A DNA stretch of 64,000 bases from Veillonellaceae bacterium (GCA_012523975.1 JAAYSF010000085.1:1-64000); one strand, 5' to 3'. Positions 27,856 through 37,437 are shown, counted from the stretch's first letter. Notes: a model not told the origin generated them from the letters alone. Program-made: numbers and translations.

Positions 27856-28791
27856 CTAAGAATCTTGAAACAAAGCTGTCGACAAATATCTTTCACCGGT
27901 ATCCGGCAAGAGGACGACAATGTTTTTACCCTTATTTTCAGGCCGTTTAGCAAGTTCAGTAGCTGTATGCAAAGCCGCGCCGCTTGATATTCCAATTAAG
28001 AGTCCTTCGTATTTTGCAACCTCTTTGGCCGCAGCAAAGGCTTCTTCGTTTTGGACCTTGGCAATGCTGTCAATGATAGCGGTATTTAGGACGCTAGGTA
28101 CAAAACCAGCGCCAATTCCCTGGATTTTATGCGGCCCAGGCTTTCCACCCGAGATAACAGGAGAGTCAAATGGTTCAACCGCGATAATTTTCACTTCAGG
28201 CTTTCTTGCTTTCAAAACTTCACCAACGCCGGTAATCGTACCGCCAGTACCAACACCGGCAACAAAGATATCAACTTGACCATCAGTATCGCGCCAGATT
28301 TCCTCAGCCGTTGTTTTCTTATGCATTGCCGGGTTTGCAGGGTTCTCAAACTGCTGCGGCATAAAGGAATTGGGATTTTGAGCAACAAGTTCTTCGGCCC
28401 TCTTAATTGCGCCTTTCATGCCTTCTGCACCAGGAGTAAGTACAAGCTCGGCCCCCAAGGCTTTAAGGAGATTACGGCGTTCAACACTCATTGTATCAGG
28501 CATTGTTAGAATAAGTCTATAACCGCGGGCAGCGGCAACAAAGGCCAGGCCAACCCCGGTGTTTCCACTGGTAGGCTCGACAATTAATGTATCCTTGTTG
28601 ATAAGTCCACGTTCTTCGGCATTTTGAATCATAGCATAACCAACCCGGTCTTTTACACTGCCAAGCGGATTAAAATATTCCAGTTTAGCGATAATTTTTG
28701 CCTCAAGCTCTTTGTTTTGTCCATAATTAGACAGTTCCAGCAATGGAGTATTACCGATAAGCTCAGTAAGATTTTTGGCAATTTTGGTCAT
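27856..28791 (-). CDS. cysK: Cysteine synthase A (O-acetylserine sulfhydrylase)
   Basis: 311 residues; ATG after AGGAGGTAAAAAAACA. PLP lysine in [33 protein letters not shown] loop, [13 protein letters not shown] phosphate loop, [11 protein letters not shown] and [13 protein letters not shown]. It makes cysteine from O-acetylserine and sulfide. Preceded by its own promoter and the leader motif shared with the cysteine transporter operon, so probably regulated by the same cysteine-related signal. Confidence 0.95.
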   Translation of the reverse strand: MTKIAKNLTELIGNTPLLELSNYGQNKELEAKIIAKLEYFNPLGSVKDRVGYAMIQNAEERGLINKDTLIVEPTSGNTGVGLAFVAAARGYRLILTMPDTMSVERRNLLKALGAELVLTPGAEGMKGAIKRAEELVAQNPNSFMPQQFENPANPAMHKKTTAEEIWRDTDGQVDIFVAGVGTGGTITGVGEVLKARKPEVKIIAVEPFDSPVISGGKPGPHKIQGIGAGFVPSVLNTAIIDSIAKVQNEEAFAAAKEVAKYEGLLIGISSGAALHTATELAKRPENKGKNIVVLLPDTGERYLSTALFQDS

Positions 28792-28886
28792 TGTTTTTTT
28801 ACCTCCTAAATTTAGTATTAGTATTTTAAAAACCAGACGTAATCATTCGAATCATATTTATACTAAGGCTATTTGTAAATAATTGA

Positions 28887-28950
28887 AAAAAATAAAAGGC
28901 TAAGTTAATCCGAGAACGGATAACTTAGCCTTTGGTTCTTCCAATCAGCT
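28887..28950 (-). promoter_or_regulatory. Cysteine-gene leader RNA motif, copy B, with terminator
   Basis: Transcribed minus: AGCUGAU, UGG-AAGAA-CCA hairpin, AAGGCUAAG, which starts a terminator stem (AAGGCUAAGUUAUCCG... / ...AACUUAGCCUU) with a T-rich tail. Compared with copy A the 3-bp hairpin changed on both sides (CAG/CUG to UGG/CCA), i.e. compensatory change. Confidence 0.65.
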
Positions 28951-28956
28951 AATTAT

Positions 28957-28986
28957 TTTATATCATAATCTTTACAAATATGTCAA
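28957..28986 (-). promoter_or_regulatory. Sigma-A promoter of cysK
   Basis: Minus strand TTGACA, 18-bp spacer, TATAAA, immediately upstream of leader motif copy B. Confidence 0.7.
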
Positions 28987-28996
28987 TAGCTATCTA

Positions 28997-29599
28997 TCAG
29001 TCTTTTAAAATTTCATTCATACTGCCGCTGCGATAGCCGGCTAAATCTAGTGTTACAAAGGTAAAACCAAGTTTTTTAGAAACTGGCTTATCCGCGCGGC
29101 ATTAGCAGGCTTAGCAAGAACTTGAACATCTGGTGACGAAACATCAATTCTGGCAAGATCGCCATAATGCCTGACCCGCATTCATCGACGGCTTTTATCC
29201 CCGGACGATAGTCTGACGTATCGTCAGCATTTGAACCTTCGAGCACCCATTTAAAACTATGTTCTTGAGCCCAGTTTTTTAGGGCTCCAAACCGTTCTTT
29301 TTTACAAAAATAGCATCTATTTGCGGTATTCTTTACAAAATCGTCACAGTTTAGCTCGCTAATATTGAGCAAAATATGCTTTATGCCTATTTCCTGGGCA
29401 ATACTAATTGCTTCCTGCTCCTCATGCTTTGATAAGGTTTCCGAGTAAGCAGTTATTGCCATAGCCCTATCTCCCAGCACCTTATATGCCGCTGCAGCCA
29501 AGCATGTGCTGTCGACACCGCCCGAAAACCCAATGACAGCGCTTTCAAGCTTTCAAGCAAAACTGACAAATTCTTTAATTTTTCTTGGGTTTGTTTCAT
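28997..29599 (-). pseudogene. Decayed larE-like ATP-dependent sulfur transferase gene
   Basis: Start ATG 29599 with AAGGAGAG before it encodes KQTQEKLKNLSVLLESLK. Near 29541-29548 one A is missing, so the PP-loop part (SAVIGFSGGVDSTCLAAAAYKVLGD) is in the next frame. That frame runs to about DYRPGIKAVDE; then the frame changes again to MRVRHYGDLARIDVSS...SQFLKNLGFTFVTLDLAGYRSGSMNEILKD and TGA at 28997. About 65-70 residues normally present between these parts in LarE are missing. One frameshift plus an internal deletion means no functional product. LarE-type proteins donate sulfur, so it fits the sulfur island. Confidence 0.85.
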
Positions 29600-29658
29600 A
29601 AAACTCTCCTTACCAGCCCCGATATGCATACGTTAATTGGCTTGAATGGTCGTCTTAC

Positions 29659-29713
29659 GCCAAGACTCCCCCCTCAACGGGGTTAGTCTTGGCCTTCAGT
29701 TTACTGATCAGCC
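29659..29713 (-). promoter_or_regulatory. Cysteine-gene leader RNA motif, copy C
   Basis: Starts 5 bases after the O-acetylhomoserine sulfhydrylase stop: GGCUGAU, CAG-UAAA-CUG hairpin, AAGGCCAAGAC, then a long stem closed by GUCUUGGC around a C/G-rich arm. No T run follows, so the terminator may be degenerate, consistent with the decayed larE-like gene downstream. Confidence 0.6.
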
Positions 29714-29717
29714 CATC

Positions 29718-31037
<1,320 letters not shown>

Positions 31038-31060
31038 TTATAAACTCTTAATATTCAGTC

Positions 31061-31213
31061 CTAGATAGCAACAAGACGCTGTTCGAACTTAACAACTTTT
31101 CCACCCCGAATAACGATAGTAATTTCATCAACTCTTTCTGTTTCATTCCCTGCAATGCTATGCTGAGGGTCATTACAGTCGCTAAGGTCTTGTTTATCAA
31201 TATCTCTACTCAC
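31061..31213 (-). CDS. YezD-like (DUF2292) small protein
   Basis: GTG 31213 with GAGGTG before it; 50 residues ending DEITIVIRGGKVVKFEQRLVAI. The I-V-I-x-G-G-K-V-V-x-x-E pattern matches the YezD/DUF2292 family; two longer relatives lie at 36766-37115. It sits between metX and the sulfhydrylase gene, so it is probably co-transcribed. Family function is unknown. Small YezD-like genes beside sulfur genes is the pattern here. Confidence 0.65.
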   Translation of the reverse strand: MSRDIDKQDLSDCNDPQHSIAGNETERVDEITIVIRGGKVVKFEQRLVAI

Positions 31214-31237
31214 AACTACACCTCATTTTATTTATAG

Positions 31238-32461
31238 TTACTCGGTAGTGACTAGCCTAGCACCGTAGTATGCCAGACTGCGCGCCTTAAGAAAAGAATG
31301 ATGATGTTTCTCAGTCTTTTTGGAAAAAACACCGTTGCGAATAAACCTACTCAAAATCGGCCGCAATAGATGAAAGTCTATTAAAAAACCATCGTGCCCA
31401 TAAAGACTGTCAATAAGGGTGTATTCTGTTCTAACGCCTAAATTCTTAAGGATTTTGGCTAGCTCTTCCTGCTGATAGGCCGGATATAAAATATCCGAGC
31501 TTACCCCAACCACTAATACTTCTGCCTTAATGCGGGCAAGAGCTGCCCGATAGCTAGGATAGCCATAACCTAGATCGTGAAGGTCAAGTGCATTTAACAA
31601 ACAAAGATATGAGTTAGCGTCAAACCGCTTAACTAAGCTTTGACCTTGATAATCTAAATAGTTTTCTATCTCAAAAGCACCGCTGCGTCTAATACGACCA
31701 AATTTTTTATACATCATCGATTCAGTCTGATAGGTAATCATACCTAGCGCCCGGGCTATGCTTAGACCATTGTCTGGTGCGGCTCCCCCGTAATAATCTC
31801 CTTGCTGCCAATTAGGATCCAGCATAATCGTATCTTTAGCCACCTTGTTAAAAGCAATGGCCTGCGGTGAAGAATAACCGGGAGCGGCTATTACAATAAC
31901 TCTGTCCATATACTTCGGGTAGGTTATAGCCCACTCAAGCGCTTGCATACCACCCATCGAGCCGCCGACAACAGCAAAAATATGCTCTATTTTTAAATAG
32001 TCCAAAAGCCTTTTTTGAACATGAACCATATCACGAATTGTTATATTGGGAAAGCGTGATCCATAAGGCTTGCCGTCGACCGGGCTTGGCGAAGCTGGTC
32101 CGGTTGTACCCTGACACCCGCCCAGCACATTAGTGCAGATTATATAGTATTTATCCGTATCCAATGGCCGACCCGGTCCAATTAACGGTTCCCACCAGCC
32201 TGGTTCATCGTGTTCGTCGTGAGCAGCAGGATGGCTGTCACCAGTTAGCGCATGAGTGACTAAAATGACATTACTGCCGTCCTCCGAAAGTTGACCATAA
32301 GTCTCATAAACAACAAAGACTTCATCTATTGTACCGCCCAGCGTCAACTGTAAAGGATTAGCAGGATTAGCCACTTGAGCAAGTTGCATATATGGCCGCC
32401 TCTTAAACCCGGGGAGATTAGCAGATGCCTCGGTAAAATTATTTTCCTTATTATAAATCAC
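31238..32461 (-). CDS. metX: Homoserine O-acetyltransferase
   Basis: Start GTG 32461 is six bases after GGGGGA; the ATG at 32467 touches the ribosome site. About 407 residues, alpha/beta hydrolase: VFVVYETYGQL, THALTGDSHPA, CTNVLGGCQGTTGPASP, nucleophile Ser in VVGGSMGGMQALEW, and catalytic Asp/His in SSDILYP and YGHDGFLID. It acetylates homoserine, the first committed methionine step. SAM riboswitch lies directly upstream. Confidence 0.94.
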   Translation of the reverse strand: MIYNKENNFTEASANLPGFKRRPYMQLAQVANPANPLQLTLGGTIDEVFVVYETYGQLSEDGSNVILVTHALTGDSHPAAHDEHDEPGWWEPLIGPGRPLDTDKYYIICTNVLGGCQGTTGPASPSPVDGKPYGSRFPNITIRDMVHVQKRLLDYLKIEHIFAVVGGSMGGMQALEWAITYPKYMDRVIVIAAPGYSSPQAIAFNKVAKDTIMLDPNWQQGDYYGGAAPDNGLSIARALGMITYQTESMMYKKFGRIRRSGAFEIENYLDYQGQSLVKRFDANSYLCLLNALDLHDLGYGYPSYRAALARIKAEVLVVGVSSDILYPAYQQEELAKILKNLGVRTEYTLIDSLYGHDGFLIDFHLLRPILSRFIRNGVFSKKTEKHHHSFLKARSLAYYGARLVTTE

Positions 32462-32482
32462 GAGCATTCCCCCAAAACTAAA

Positions 32483-32634
32483 ATGAAAAAGCCCCTCTCA
32501 ACGAGAGGGGCAAAATACACGTTACGTATTCCCTCTCATCTCCCAGGATTTCTCCTGCTGGAATTAGCACCACTGCATTGCTGCCGGTTGCCGGGTGTCA
32601 TCGGGCCAGTCCCTCGACCACTCTGGATAAGAGC
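32483..32634 (-). ncRNA. SAM-I (S-box) riboswitch with terminator
   Basis: Minus strand contains CTCTTATCCAGAG, GAGGGACTGGCCCGATGA, CACCCGGCAACC and the closing GATGAGAG, the conserved S-box core. It is followed by the terminator GCCCCTCTC-GTTG-AGAGGGGC plus T run (32483-32511). It lies 22 bp before metX, so high SAM stops expression of the methionine genes. Confidence 0.95.
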
Positions 32635-32652
32635 AAATATTTAATTGATATG

Positions 32653-32682
32653 ATATTAACACCAATGAGCGATCAATGTCAA
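32653..32682 (-). promoter_or_regulatory. Sigma-A promoter of metX operon
   Basis: Minus strand TTGACA, 18-bp spacer, TAATAT, just upstream of the S-box. Confidence 0.7.
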
Positions 32683-32736
32683 TTTATTTTTTTTATCAAC
32701 AATCGAATTTTATTTTCGCTATTAACCCTCAATGGT

Positions 32737-33078
32737 TTACTGGCTGGTACCATAATAATAGCAAGGACCTTGACTGCCCATCATGCCTTGACCTCTTCCC
32801 ATGCCGGGGCCCATTCCCATTCTCATGCCAGGGCCCATGCCGTTTTTCTCCATGATTTTACGAATAATAGGGGCATCCTGACGAAAATGTTCCTTGAGTT
32901 GATCGCCTTCAGCTGTAGTGATTGTACCATCGTTAACATTAGTTTGAATCATCTGCTCGTGACAGCTTAGCATTCTATTAAACCAATCGTTTTGGTTATT
33001 ATCTACCGCTGCTGCCGTGAAAACAGGTATGGCAACAACCAAAGCCAAGATAGCCGCAATAATTATTTTCTTTTTCAT
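32737..33078 (-). CDS. DUF2680 (YckD-like) exported small protein
   Basis: 113 residues: signal peptide (KKKIIIAAILALVVAIPVFTAAA), then a helical WFNRMLSCHEQMIQTNVNDGTITTAEGDQLKEH segment of the DUF2680 type. A Met/Gly-rich tail (MGPGMRMGMGPGMGRGQG) could bind copper or similar metals. ATG after GGAGGGAATAGC. Function unknown. Confidence 0.75.
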   Translation of the reverse strand: MKKKIIIAAILALVVAIPVFTAAAVDNNQNDWFNRMLSCHEQMIQTNVNDGTITTAEGDQLKEHFRQDAPIIRKIMEKNGMGPGMRMGMGPGMGRGQGMMGSQGPCYYYGTSQ

Positions 33079-33172
33079 GCTATTCCCTCCATCTTGTATT
33101 TATTTGTATTATAACATGCAAATATGAAGATTTTATGAATAAGCATTTAAAAGTAACTTTAAAATGCTTATA

Positions 33173-33207
33173 AAAAATTTGCGGCGCTTAATGCCGCAAA
33201 TTTTTTA
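33173..33207 (-). terminator. Terminator of the CWB2-like gene
   Basis: AAATTTGCGGC / GCCGCAAATTT stem with T run on the minus strand, next to the stop codon at 33210. Confidence 0.8.
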
Positions 33208-33209
33208 TA

Positions 33210-34271
33210 TTAGCAGTTGTCAGGCTGAACATCTATTTTCACGGCCAATTCGAGTTGAACTTGAGCTTCGCGGGAGATTACTTCATAACTGCCAAGTACA
33301 AACCCGTGCATGAACGGCGGCCTTACCGGTATTTTTAGTTGCGGTTTTAAAAACTCAAGGTAGTTTAAAACAACCGATGGAACTTCCTCACATCCTACCG
33401 CCAGCAGCGGCGTATGTTTGCCTTGATGAGCCAAGGCTGTTGCTGCAATAGCAAGTTCCCAGCTTTCGACGTTGCAGAAGGTAAACGCATCGCCTCGCCC
33501 CTTCTTGGCGCGGTTCCACCCCAATCTAGTTACCGGGTCGCGGTACTGCGCAAACTCTACCGCCGTTGCGAAGGGGTCACTGCCGGCAATTCGCCGTACC
33601 GGTGGCCTTACTATCGCGGCTATTTCATTAAGTACTTTATCTGAAACCGCCCTTCGTCCGCCTACAACATAGACATTTTTATCGCTCATATCTCTTAGAA
33701 TTCTGGCCGTAGACGGGGGTAAGCGTTTTGGTTGAACAAGTAAAATTGGTACACCTGAACGAGCGCTGTAATACGGGACAGGCATTCCTTCATAAGGCTG
33801 TTCATCTGATATTATAAACAAGCTATTCGGCCCATCAGGTGATTCAGGAGGACATTGGGCGCGTAACCGGGCAACATTCGAAGCCGTTTCAAAAACATTT
33901 TTGCCGCGCACCTGGAGTACCGCATAGCCCATCTTTTCAATATCTCTCACTACTTTAGGCCGAAATGGTCCAACCGTAATTATCGGCGGTATCTCTTCAG
34001 TGCCCTGGGGATTTATACGGACAATTTCTTCTCTTGTCACCGAGCACAGTTCGTCTGGGGATGTCATTAGCAGCATACCGTTTATGGGGTCATGTATCAG
34101 GCTTGAAGCCATAAAGCCATATTGAAAAACTCTATCCGGAACGAGAATGATAACCCTGGGGCCTAAGGTCGGCGGCGCGGCTGGCCATACCATTCTTGTC
34201 ACTTCTACAGCCATTTCAGCAGCATTGTCATAGGGAATTCGGGTAGTATCCACAGTATTATAATATTCCAA
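33210..34271 (-). CDS. CWB2-like (cell-wall-binding repeat) protein without signal peptide
   Basis: Start TTG 34271 lies eight bases after GGAGG; GTG 34280 overlaps the ribosome site. About 353 residues. VYVVGGRRAVSDKVLNEIAA...RIAGSDPFATAVEFAQY is the core pattern of cell-wall-binding repeat 2, and VIILVPDRV, PPIITVGPF and PILLVQP look like degenerate copies of the same alpha/beta unit. No signal peptide or membrane helix was seen, unlike secreted CWB2 proteins, so a cytoplasmic or spore-internal location is possible. Confidence 0.7.
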   Translation of the reverse strand: MEYYNTVDTTRIPYDNAAEMAVEVTRMVWPAAPPTLGPRVIILVPDRVFQYGFMASSLIHDPINGMLLMTSPDELCSVTREEIVRINPQGTEEIPPIITVGPFRPKVVRDIEKMGYAVLQVRGKNVFETASNVARLRAQCPPESPDGPNSLFIISDEQPYEGMPVPYYSARSGVPILLVQPKRLPPSTARILRDMSDKNVYVVGGRRAVSDKVLNEIAAIVRPPVRRIAGSDPFATAVEFAQYRDPVTRLGWNRAKKGRGDAFTFCNVESWELAIAATALAHQGKHTPLLAVGCEEVPSVVLNYLEFLKPQLKIPVRPPFMHGFVLGSYEVISREAQVQLELAVKIDVQPDNC

Positions 34272-34416
34272 AATTGTCACCTCCTGCTCTAAAAAGTCAT
34301 AATTCTCCTGTAATAGTTTATTCTAGCTAAAGCAAGGTTGTTAACGACTTTTTATCTACAATTACGGGCAACATAACTCTATATAATACTATTGCATCAA
34401 ATATAAGGGGGTTTTT

Positions 34417-35496
34417 ATGAACGAATCTTCGCTGATAATGCAAGTTATCATTGCGGTGATGATTTTAACAGGCTCACTGCTCTTAGGCTTGTTATTCGAG
34501 AAAGTAATACTAACCCGCCTTAAAACCTTAGCTGACAAAACGCGCTGGGAATATGACGAAATCATCGTCGGTGCTCTGCGAGGGCGGATGACACGTTTGT
34601 TTATTATTGTTGGTTTTTATAGCGCCCTCGAAGTTTTGTATCTGCCTGACGAAGTGCTTCATATTCTTAATAGCTTATTGCTGGTCGTTTTTATTCTTTC
34701 GGTAACTTGCGCGACTTCAAATATCGCTGTCGGGTTAGTTAATATTTACGCCAAAAAAGCCAGCGGCGTTTTTTCATCAACATCTATTTTTTCCAACCTT
34801 ACTATCATATCAGTATTTATTATCGGCGCATTAATCACTATGCAGTCTTTGGGTATATCAATAACCCCACTTTTAACAGCACTTGGCGTCGGCGGCTTAG
34901 CGGTTGCTCTAGCGCTTCAAGACACGCTGACAAATTTCTTCGCCGGGCTGCATATACTGGCTGCGGGGCCGATCAAGCCTGGCGACTACGTCAAACTTGA
35001 TTCGGGTGAAGAAGGATATGTTGTCGACATAACTTGGCGCAACACCTCAATTAAAGCGCTTTTAGACAATATGATTATTGTACCAAACTCCAAAATGGCC
35101 TCCTGCAAAATTATCAATTACTCACTACCAGGCAAGGAGGTACTAGTTCAGATACCGATCGGGGTCAGTTACTGCTGTGATTTGGCACAGGTCGAAAAAA
35201 TTACGATCCAGGTGGCACAAGATGTTATGCATAATGTCGCCGGCGGTATCTGCGGCTATCAGCCGGTTATCAGAATTTGCAAATTCGGTGATTTTAGCCT
35301 CCAGTTCAACGTACTGCTGCGAGTCCGCGAATTTGCCGATCAATATATAATTCGCCATGAATTCTTAAAAAGGCTGCACCAGCGTTACCGAGCCGAAGGT
35401 ATTGAAATCCCTTATCCCATCCAGACCATCTATCTTAAAAAAGACGATAACAGAAATGCTATCCATCAAAAAGATGCTAAAAGCGAGCAACACTGA
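34417..35496 (+). CDS. MscS-family mechanosensitive channel
   Basis: 359 residues, ATG after AAGGGGGTTTTT. Three to four N-terminal membrane helices, then the MscS pore helix and beta domain: LGVGGLAVALALQDTLTNFFAGLHILAAGPIKPGDYVKL, WRNTSIKALLDNMIIVPNSKMASCKIINYS. The C-terminal alpha/beta part ends GIEIPYPIQTIYLKK. It releases solutes on osmotic downshock. Confidence 0.92.
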   Translation: MNESSLIMQVIIAVMILTGSLLLGLLFEKVILTRLKTLADKTRWEYDEIIVGALRGRMTRLFIIVGFYSALEVLYLPDEVLHILNSLLLVVFILSVTCATSNIAVGLVNIYAKKASGVFSSTSIFSNLTIISVFIIGALITMQSLGISITPLLTALGVGGLAVALALQDTLTNFFAGLHILAAGPIKPGDYVKLDSGEEGYVVDITWRNTSIKALLDNMIIVPNSKMASCKIINYSLPGKEVLVQIPIGVSYCCDLAQVEKITIQVAQDVMHNVAGGICGYQPVIRICKFGDFSLQFNVLLRVREFADQYIIRHEFLKRLHQRYRAEGIEIPYPIQTIYLKKDDNRNAIHQKDAKSEQH

Positions 35497-35522
35497 AACT
35501 TTCAGCCATTTCTGCTATAATA

Positions 35523-35575
35523 ATGTAAGACTTGCTTCAGGTGGAGGTTTAACTTTGTCTGAGCTTAGCCAAACT
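35523..35575 (+). repeat. Degenerate dispersed repeat, copy R3
   Basis: TGTAAGACTTGCTTCAGGTGGAGG-TTTAACTTTG...GAGCTTAGCCAAAC keeps the TTCAGGTGGAG core and flanks of copy R2 with a central deletion. Between the MscS gene and the next gene. Confidence 0.45.
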
Positions 35576-35618
35576 TGGGGGATGGAATTTATCATATGAA
35601 CAATGAGCAAGCTAACTA

Positions 35619-36290
35619 ATGAATTCAAAACGCATTTGGGAAATTGATTTTTTACGCGGCATAGCAATAATATTGATGGTCGTCTTTCATCTAGTCGTGG
35701 ATTTAAGAGATTTTTATTCAGCCGCGGTCGAATACCTAACCGGTTTCTGGTTTTATGTAGGAAAGCTATCAGCCATATTGTTCATATTCACAGCCGGAAT
35801 AAGCGCAACACTCAGCACAGCTACCCTAAAACATGGCTTGGAAATTTTTCTTTGGGGTATGCTACTTACACTGGTTACCTACTTTTATGATGATCAAACC
35901 TATATTAGATTTGGCATATTACACTTCCTCGGGGTTAGTATTTTTTCATACCGTTTGATAGCGCGAATTCCTTCGCTTTCCCTCAGTATCACTGGTCTGC
36001 TATTATTTGCCAGCGGATGGATGCTGACCCCGCTAAAAACAGACTCACCGTATCTCTTTCCTTTAGGTTTGGTAAGCGCTACTTTTCAGTCTATCGACTA
36101 CTATCCAGTAATTCCTTGGTATGGCATATTCCTAATTGGCGCCGCGATAGGCAAACAACTGTACAGCAATAAGACCAGCCGCTTTTCTAATATCTACTTC
36201 AAACCAATCGTACGACTTGGACAGAATTCACTTATAATTTATTTAATTCATCAGCCAATTCTAATGGCGCTATTATATCTTTGGCATTAA
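35619..36290 (+). CDS. DUF1624 (heparan-alpha-glucosaminide acetyltransferase-like) membrane protein
   Basis: 223 residues, about seven membrane helices. Opens with RIWEIDFLRGIAIILMVVFHLVVDL (catalytic-type RG...H of the family) and has ILFIFTAGISATL, IRFGILHFLGVSIF and QNSLIIYLIHQPIL. These acyltransferase-like proteins are thought to acetylate sugars. Ribosome site weak; the TAATG overlap with a seven-codon reading frame (from 35596) may aid initiation. Confidence 0.8.
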   Translation: MNSKRIWEIDFLRGIAIILMVVFHLVVDLRDFYSAAVEYLTGFWFYVGKLSAILFIFTAGISATLSTATLKHGLEIFLWGMLLTLVTYFYDDQTYIRFGILHFLGVSIFSYRLIARIPSLSLSITGLLLFASGWMLTPLKTDSPYLFPLGLVSATFQSIDYYPVIPWYGIFLIGAAIGKQLYSNKTSRFSNIYFKPIVRLGQNSLIIYLIHQPILMALLYLWH

Positions 36291-36298
36291 GTCAAAAA

Positions 36299-36329
36299 AA
36301 TAAAGAGCCTTTTTACAGGCTCTTTATTA
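36299..36329. terminator. Bidirectional terminator
   Basis: TAAAGAGCC / GGCTCTTTA stem between convergent genes ending at 36290 and 36327. Confidence 0.8.
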
Positions 36330-36533
36330 CTTGCTGTAGCTAACCAAGTATTCTTGGCCGAGCTGGGTGTACCGCTCAAGAACATCAACAACTTTGGCAC
36401 GTTCCGGAAAGCCAGCTTCCGCTAGGTCGCCGGTTCCGATAGTTTCTTTGATGATATTAGTGATTTGGTACCGATAGTAACCTAAATGAGTCAACTTTTT
36501 GCACAGTTGACTAATACGATCTTCAAAACCCAT
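36327..36533 (-). CDS. Conserved-looking small protein, unknown
   Basis: 68 residues, ATG after GGGAGGATAAGAAA. Helical: ISQLCKKLTHLGYYRYQITNIIKETIGTGDLAEAG...VLERYTQLGQEYLVSYSK. No membrane segment, no recognised family. A strong ribosome site supports a real gene. The stretch 36534-36765 upstream shows no further gene. Confidence 0.65.
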   Translation of the reverse strand: MGFEDRISQLCKKLTHLGYYRYQITNIIKETIGTGDLAEAGFPERAKVVDVLERYTQLGQEYLVSYSK

Positions 36534-36765
36534 TTTCTTATCCTCCCTTTTTTCAATAAATAATTGGCATCTGATGACATTACTTGGAACCTGGTTCTCA
36601 GCCGCTAATATCAGAGCATTACCAATTATAGTAGGGAGAGAATAGTGTTATTCCATTTTTTTAGCGAAGGAACTTTACTTGGAATGTAATCATTTAGCAT
36701 TCTAACATAAAACTTATTATTCGTCAATGTTATTAACGGATAATATTTTTCCATTTCGCTTTATA

Positions 36766-36948
36766 CTATATTCCGTCACCGTATTTTCCTTCAACTCCAA
36801 CGAAGCGTTCTTTCTCAGTTCGTTCAATTTGCACAACCTTACCGTTCTTAATAACAATGGCTATCTGGCCATACCGCATCCCTCTGATCGACTCTGCAAT
36901 TTTAGCCCGAATAGCAGACTTGGCTGTTAGATTTTTTTTATCTGTCAT
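36766..36948 (-). CDS. YezD-like (DUF2292) small protein
   Basis: 60 residues from ATG 36948 (GGTGAT upstream). IAESIRGMRYGQIAIVIKNGKVVQIERTEKERF is the YezD/DUF2292 pattern. It starts 11 bases after the stop of the paralogous gene 36960-37115, so the two are translationally coupled. Role unknown. Confidence 0.75.
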   Translation of the reverse strand: MTDKKNLTAKSAIRAKIAESIRGMRYGQIAIVIKNGKVVQIERTEKERFVGVEGKYGDGI

Positions 36949-36959
36949 AAAATCACCAA

Positions 36960-37115
36960 CTAACACAACCTAATTTTTTCTACCCGCTCGATTTGAATTA
37001 CCCGTGAGTCTTGAACAATAAGGGTAACCGAACCAAAGTCAATGCCATCAATGGCCTTTTCGATAATATCTAAAACTTCTTCAGGAATTTCTAAATTAGC
37101 CAAGTCTTTTTTCAT
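36960..37115 (-). CDS. YezD-like small protein (short paralogue)
   Basis: 51 residues from ATG 37115: EVLDIIEKAIDGIDFGSVTLIVQDSRVIQIERVEKIRLC. Same fold pattern as the next gene. Its start overlaps the end of the upstream winged-helix gene by 20 bases. Three genes in tight overlap (37437 to 36766) suggest one functional unit. Confidence 0.72.
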   Translation of the reverse strand: MKKDLANLEIPEEVLDIIEKAIDGIDFGSVTLIVQDSRVIQIERVEKIRLC

Positions 37116-37437
37116 ACTCAATTCCTTCCGGCGTAAGTTTTACGGCCGATATATCTGCTCCGATCGGCATTCTAGCGTCTTCGCCGTATTTGATGATTGC
37201 GCCGGTTATATAACCTTTCTTCATCAACCAATTCACCGCCAAAGCAAAAATTGTATCGCTAAAGTTCATCTTTTCAGCGGTTATCCTAGTCATATCAGGG
37301 TTTTCCTTAATTTCTTCCAAACGCATCTCAATGAGCAGATAGTCGTGGGGACCGCTTATCATAACATCTTTGTATTCGTCGTTTGTATCTTCACAATGAG
37401 TACGAAGCAATTTCAACATTAAATCAGAACGCATCAT
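37096..37437 (-). CDS. YjcQ-like winged-helix protein
   Basis: GAAGGG lies just before four consecutive ATG codons; the third (37437) has the best spacing. About 113 residues. The second half, FSDTIFALAVNWLMKKGYITGAIIKYG...AVKLTPEGIEYEKRL, has the helix-wing and TPEG/TEKG end of YjcQ/MarR-like small winged helices. Possibly a regulator of the YezD-like pair it overlaps; function unproven. Confidence 0.65.
   Translation of the reverse strand: MMRSDLMLKLLRTHCEDTNDEYKDVMISGPHDYLLIEMRLEEIKENPDMTRITAEKMNFSDTIFALAVNWLMKKGYITGAIIKYGEDARMPIGADISAVKLTPEGIEYEKRLG

Noticed and set aside
28129-28509. Plus-strand 126-codon frame opposite cysK
   Set aside because: Antisense to a well-conserved enzyme gene with no start signals.
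28887-28950. Kink-turn in the leader (UGAU/CUGA)
   Set aside because: Copy B has CCA-AAA opposite UGAU, so the tandem G-A pairs required are not conserved.
32578-32970. Plus-strand 130-codon frame
   Set aside because: It runs antisense to the SAM riboswitch and the DUF2680 gene; no ribosome site.
36534-36765. Hidden gene or RNA upstream of the 68-residue gene
   Set aside because: No open frame with a ribosome site and no strong hairpin found in this 232-bp stretch.
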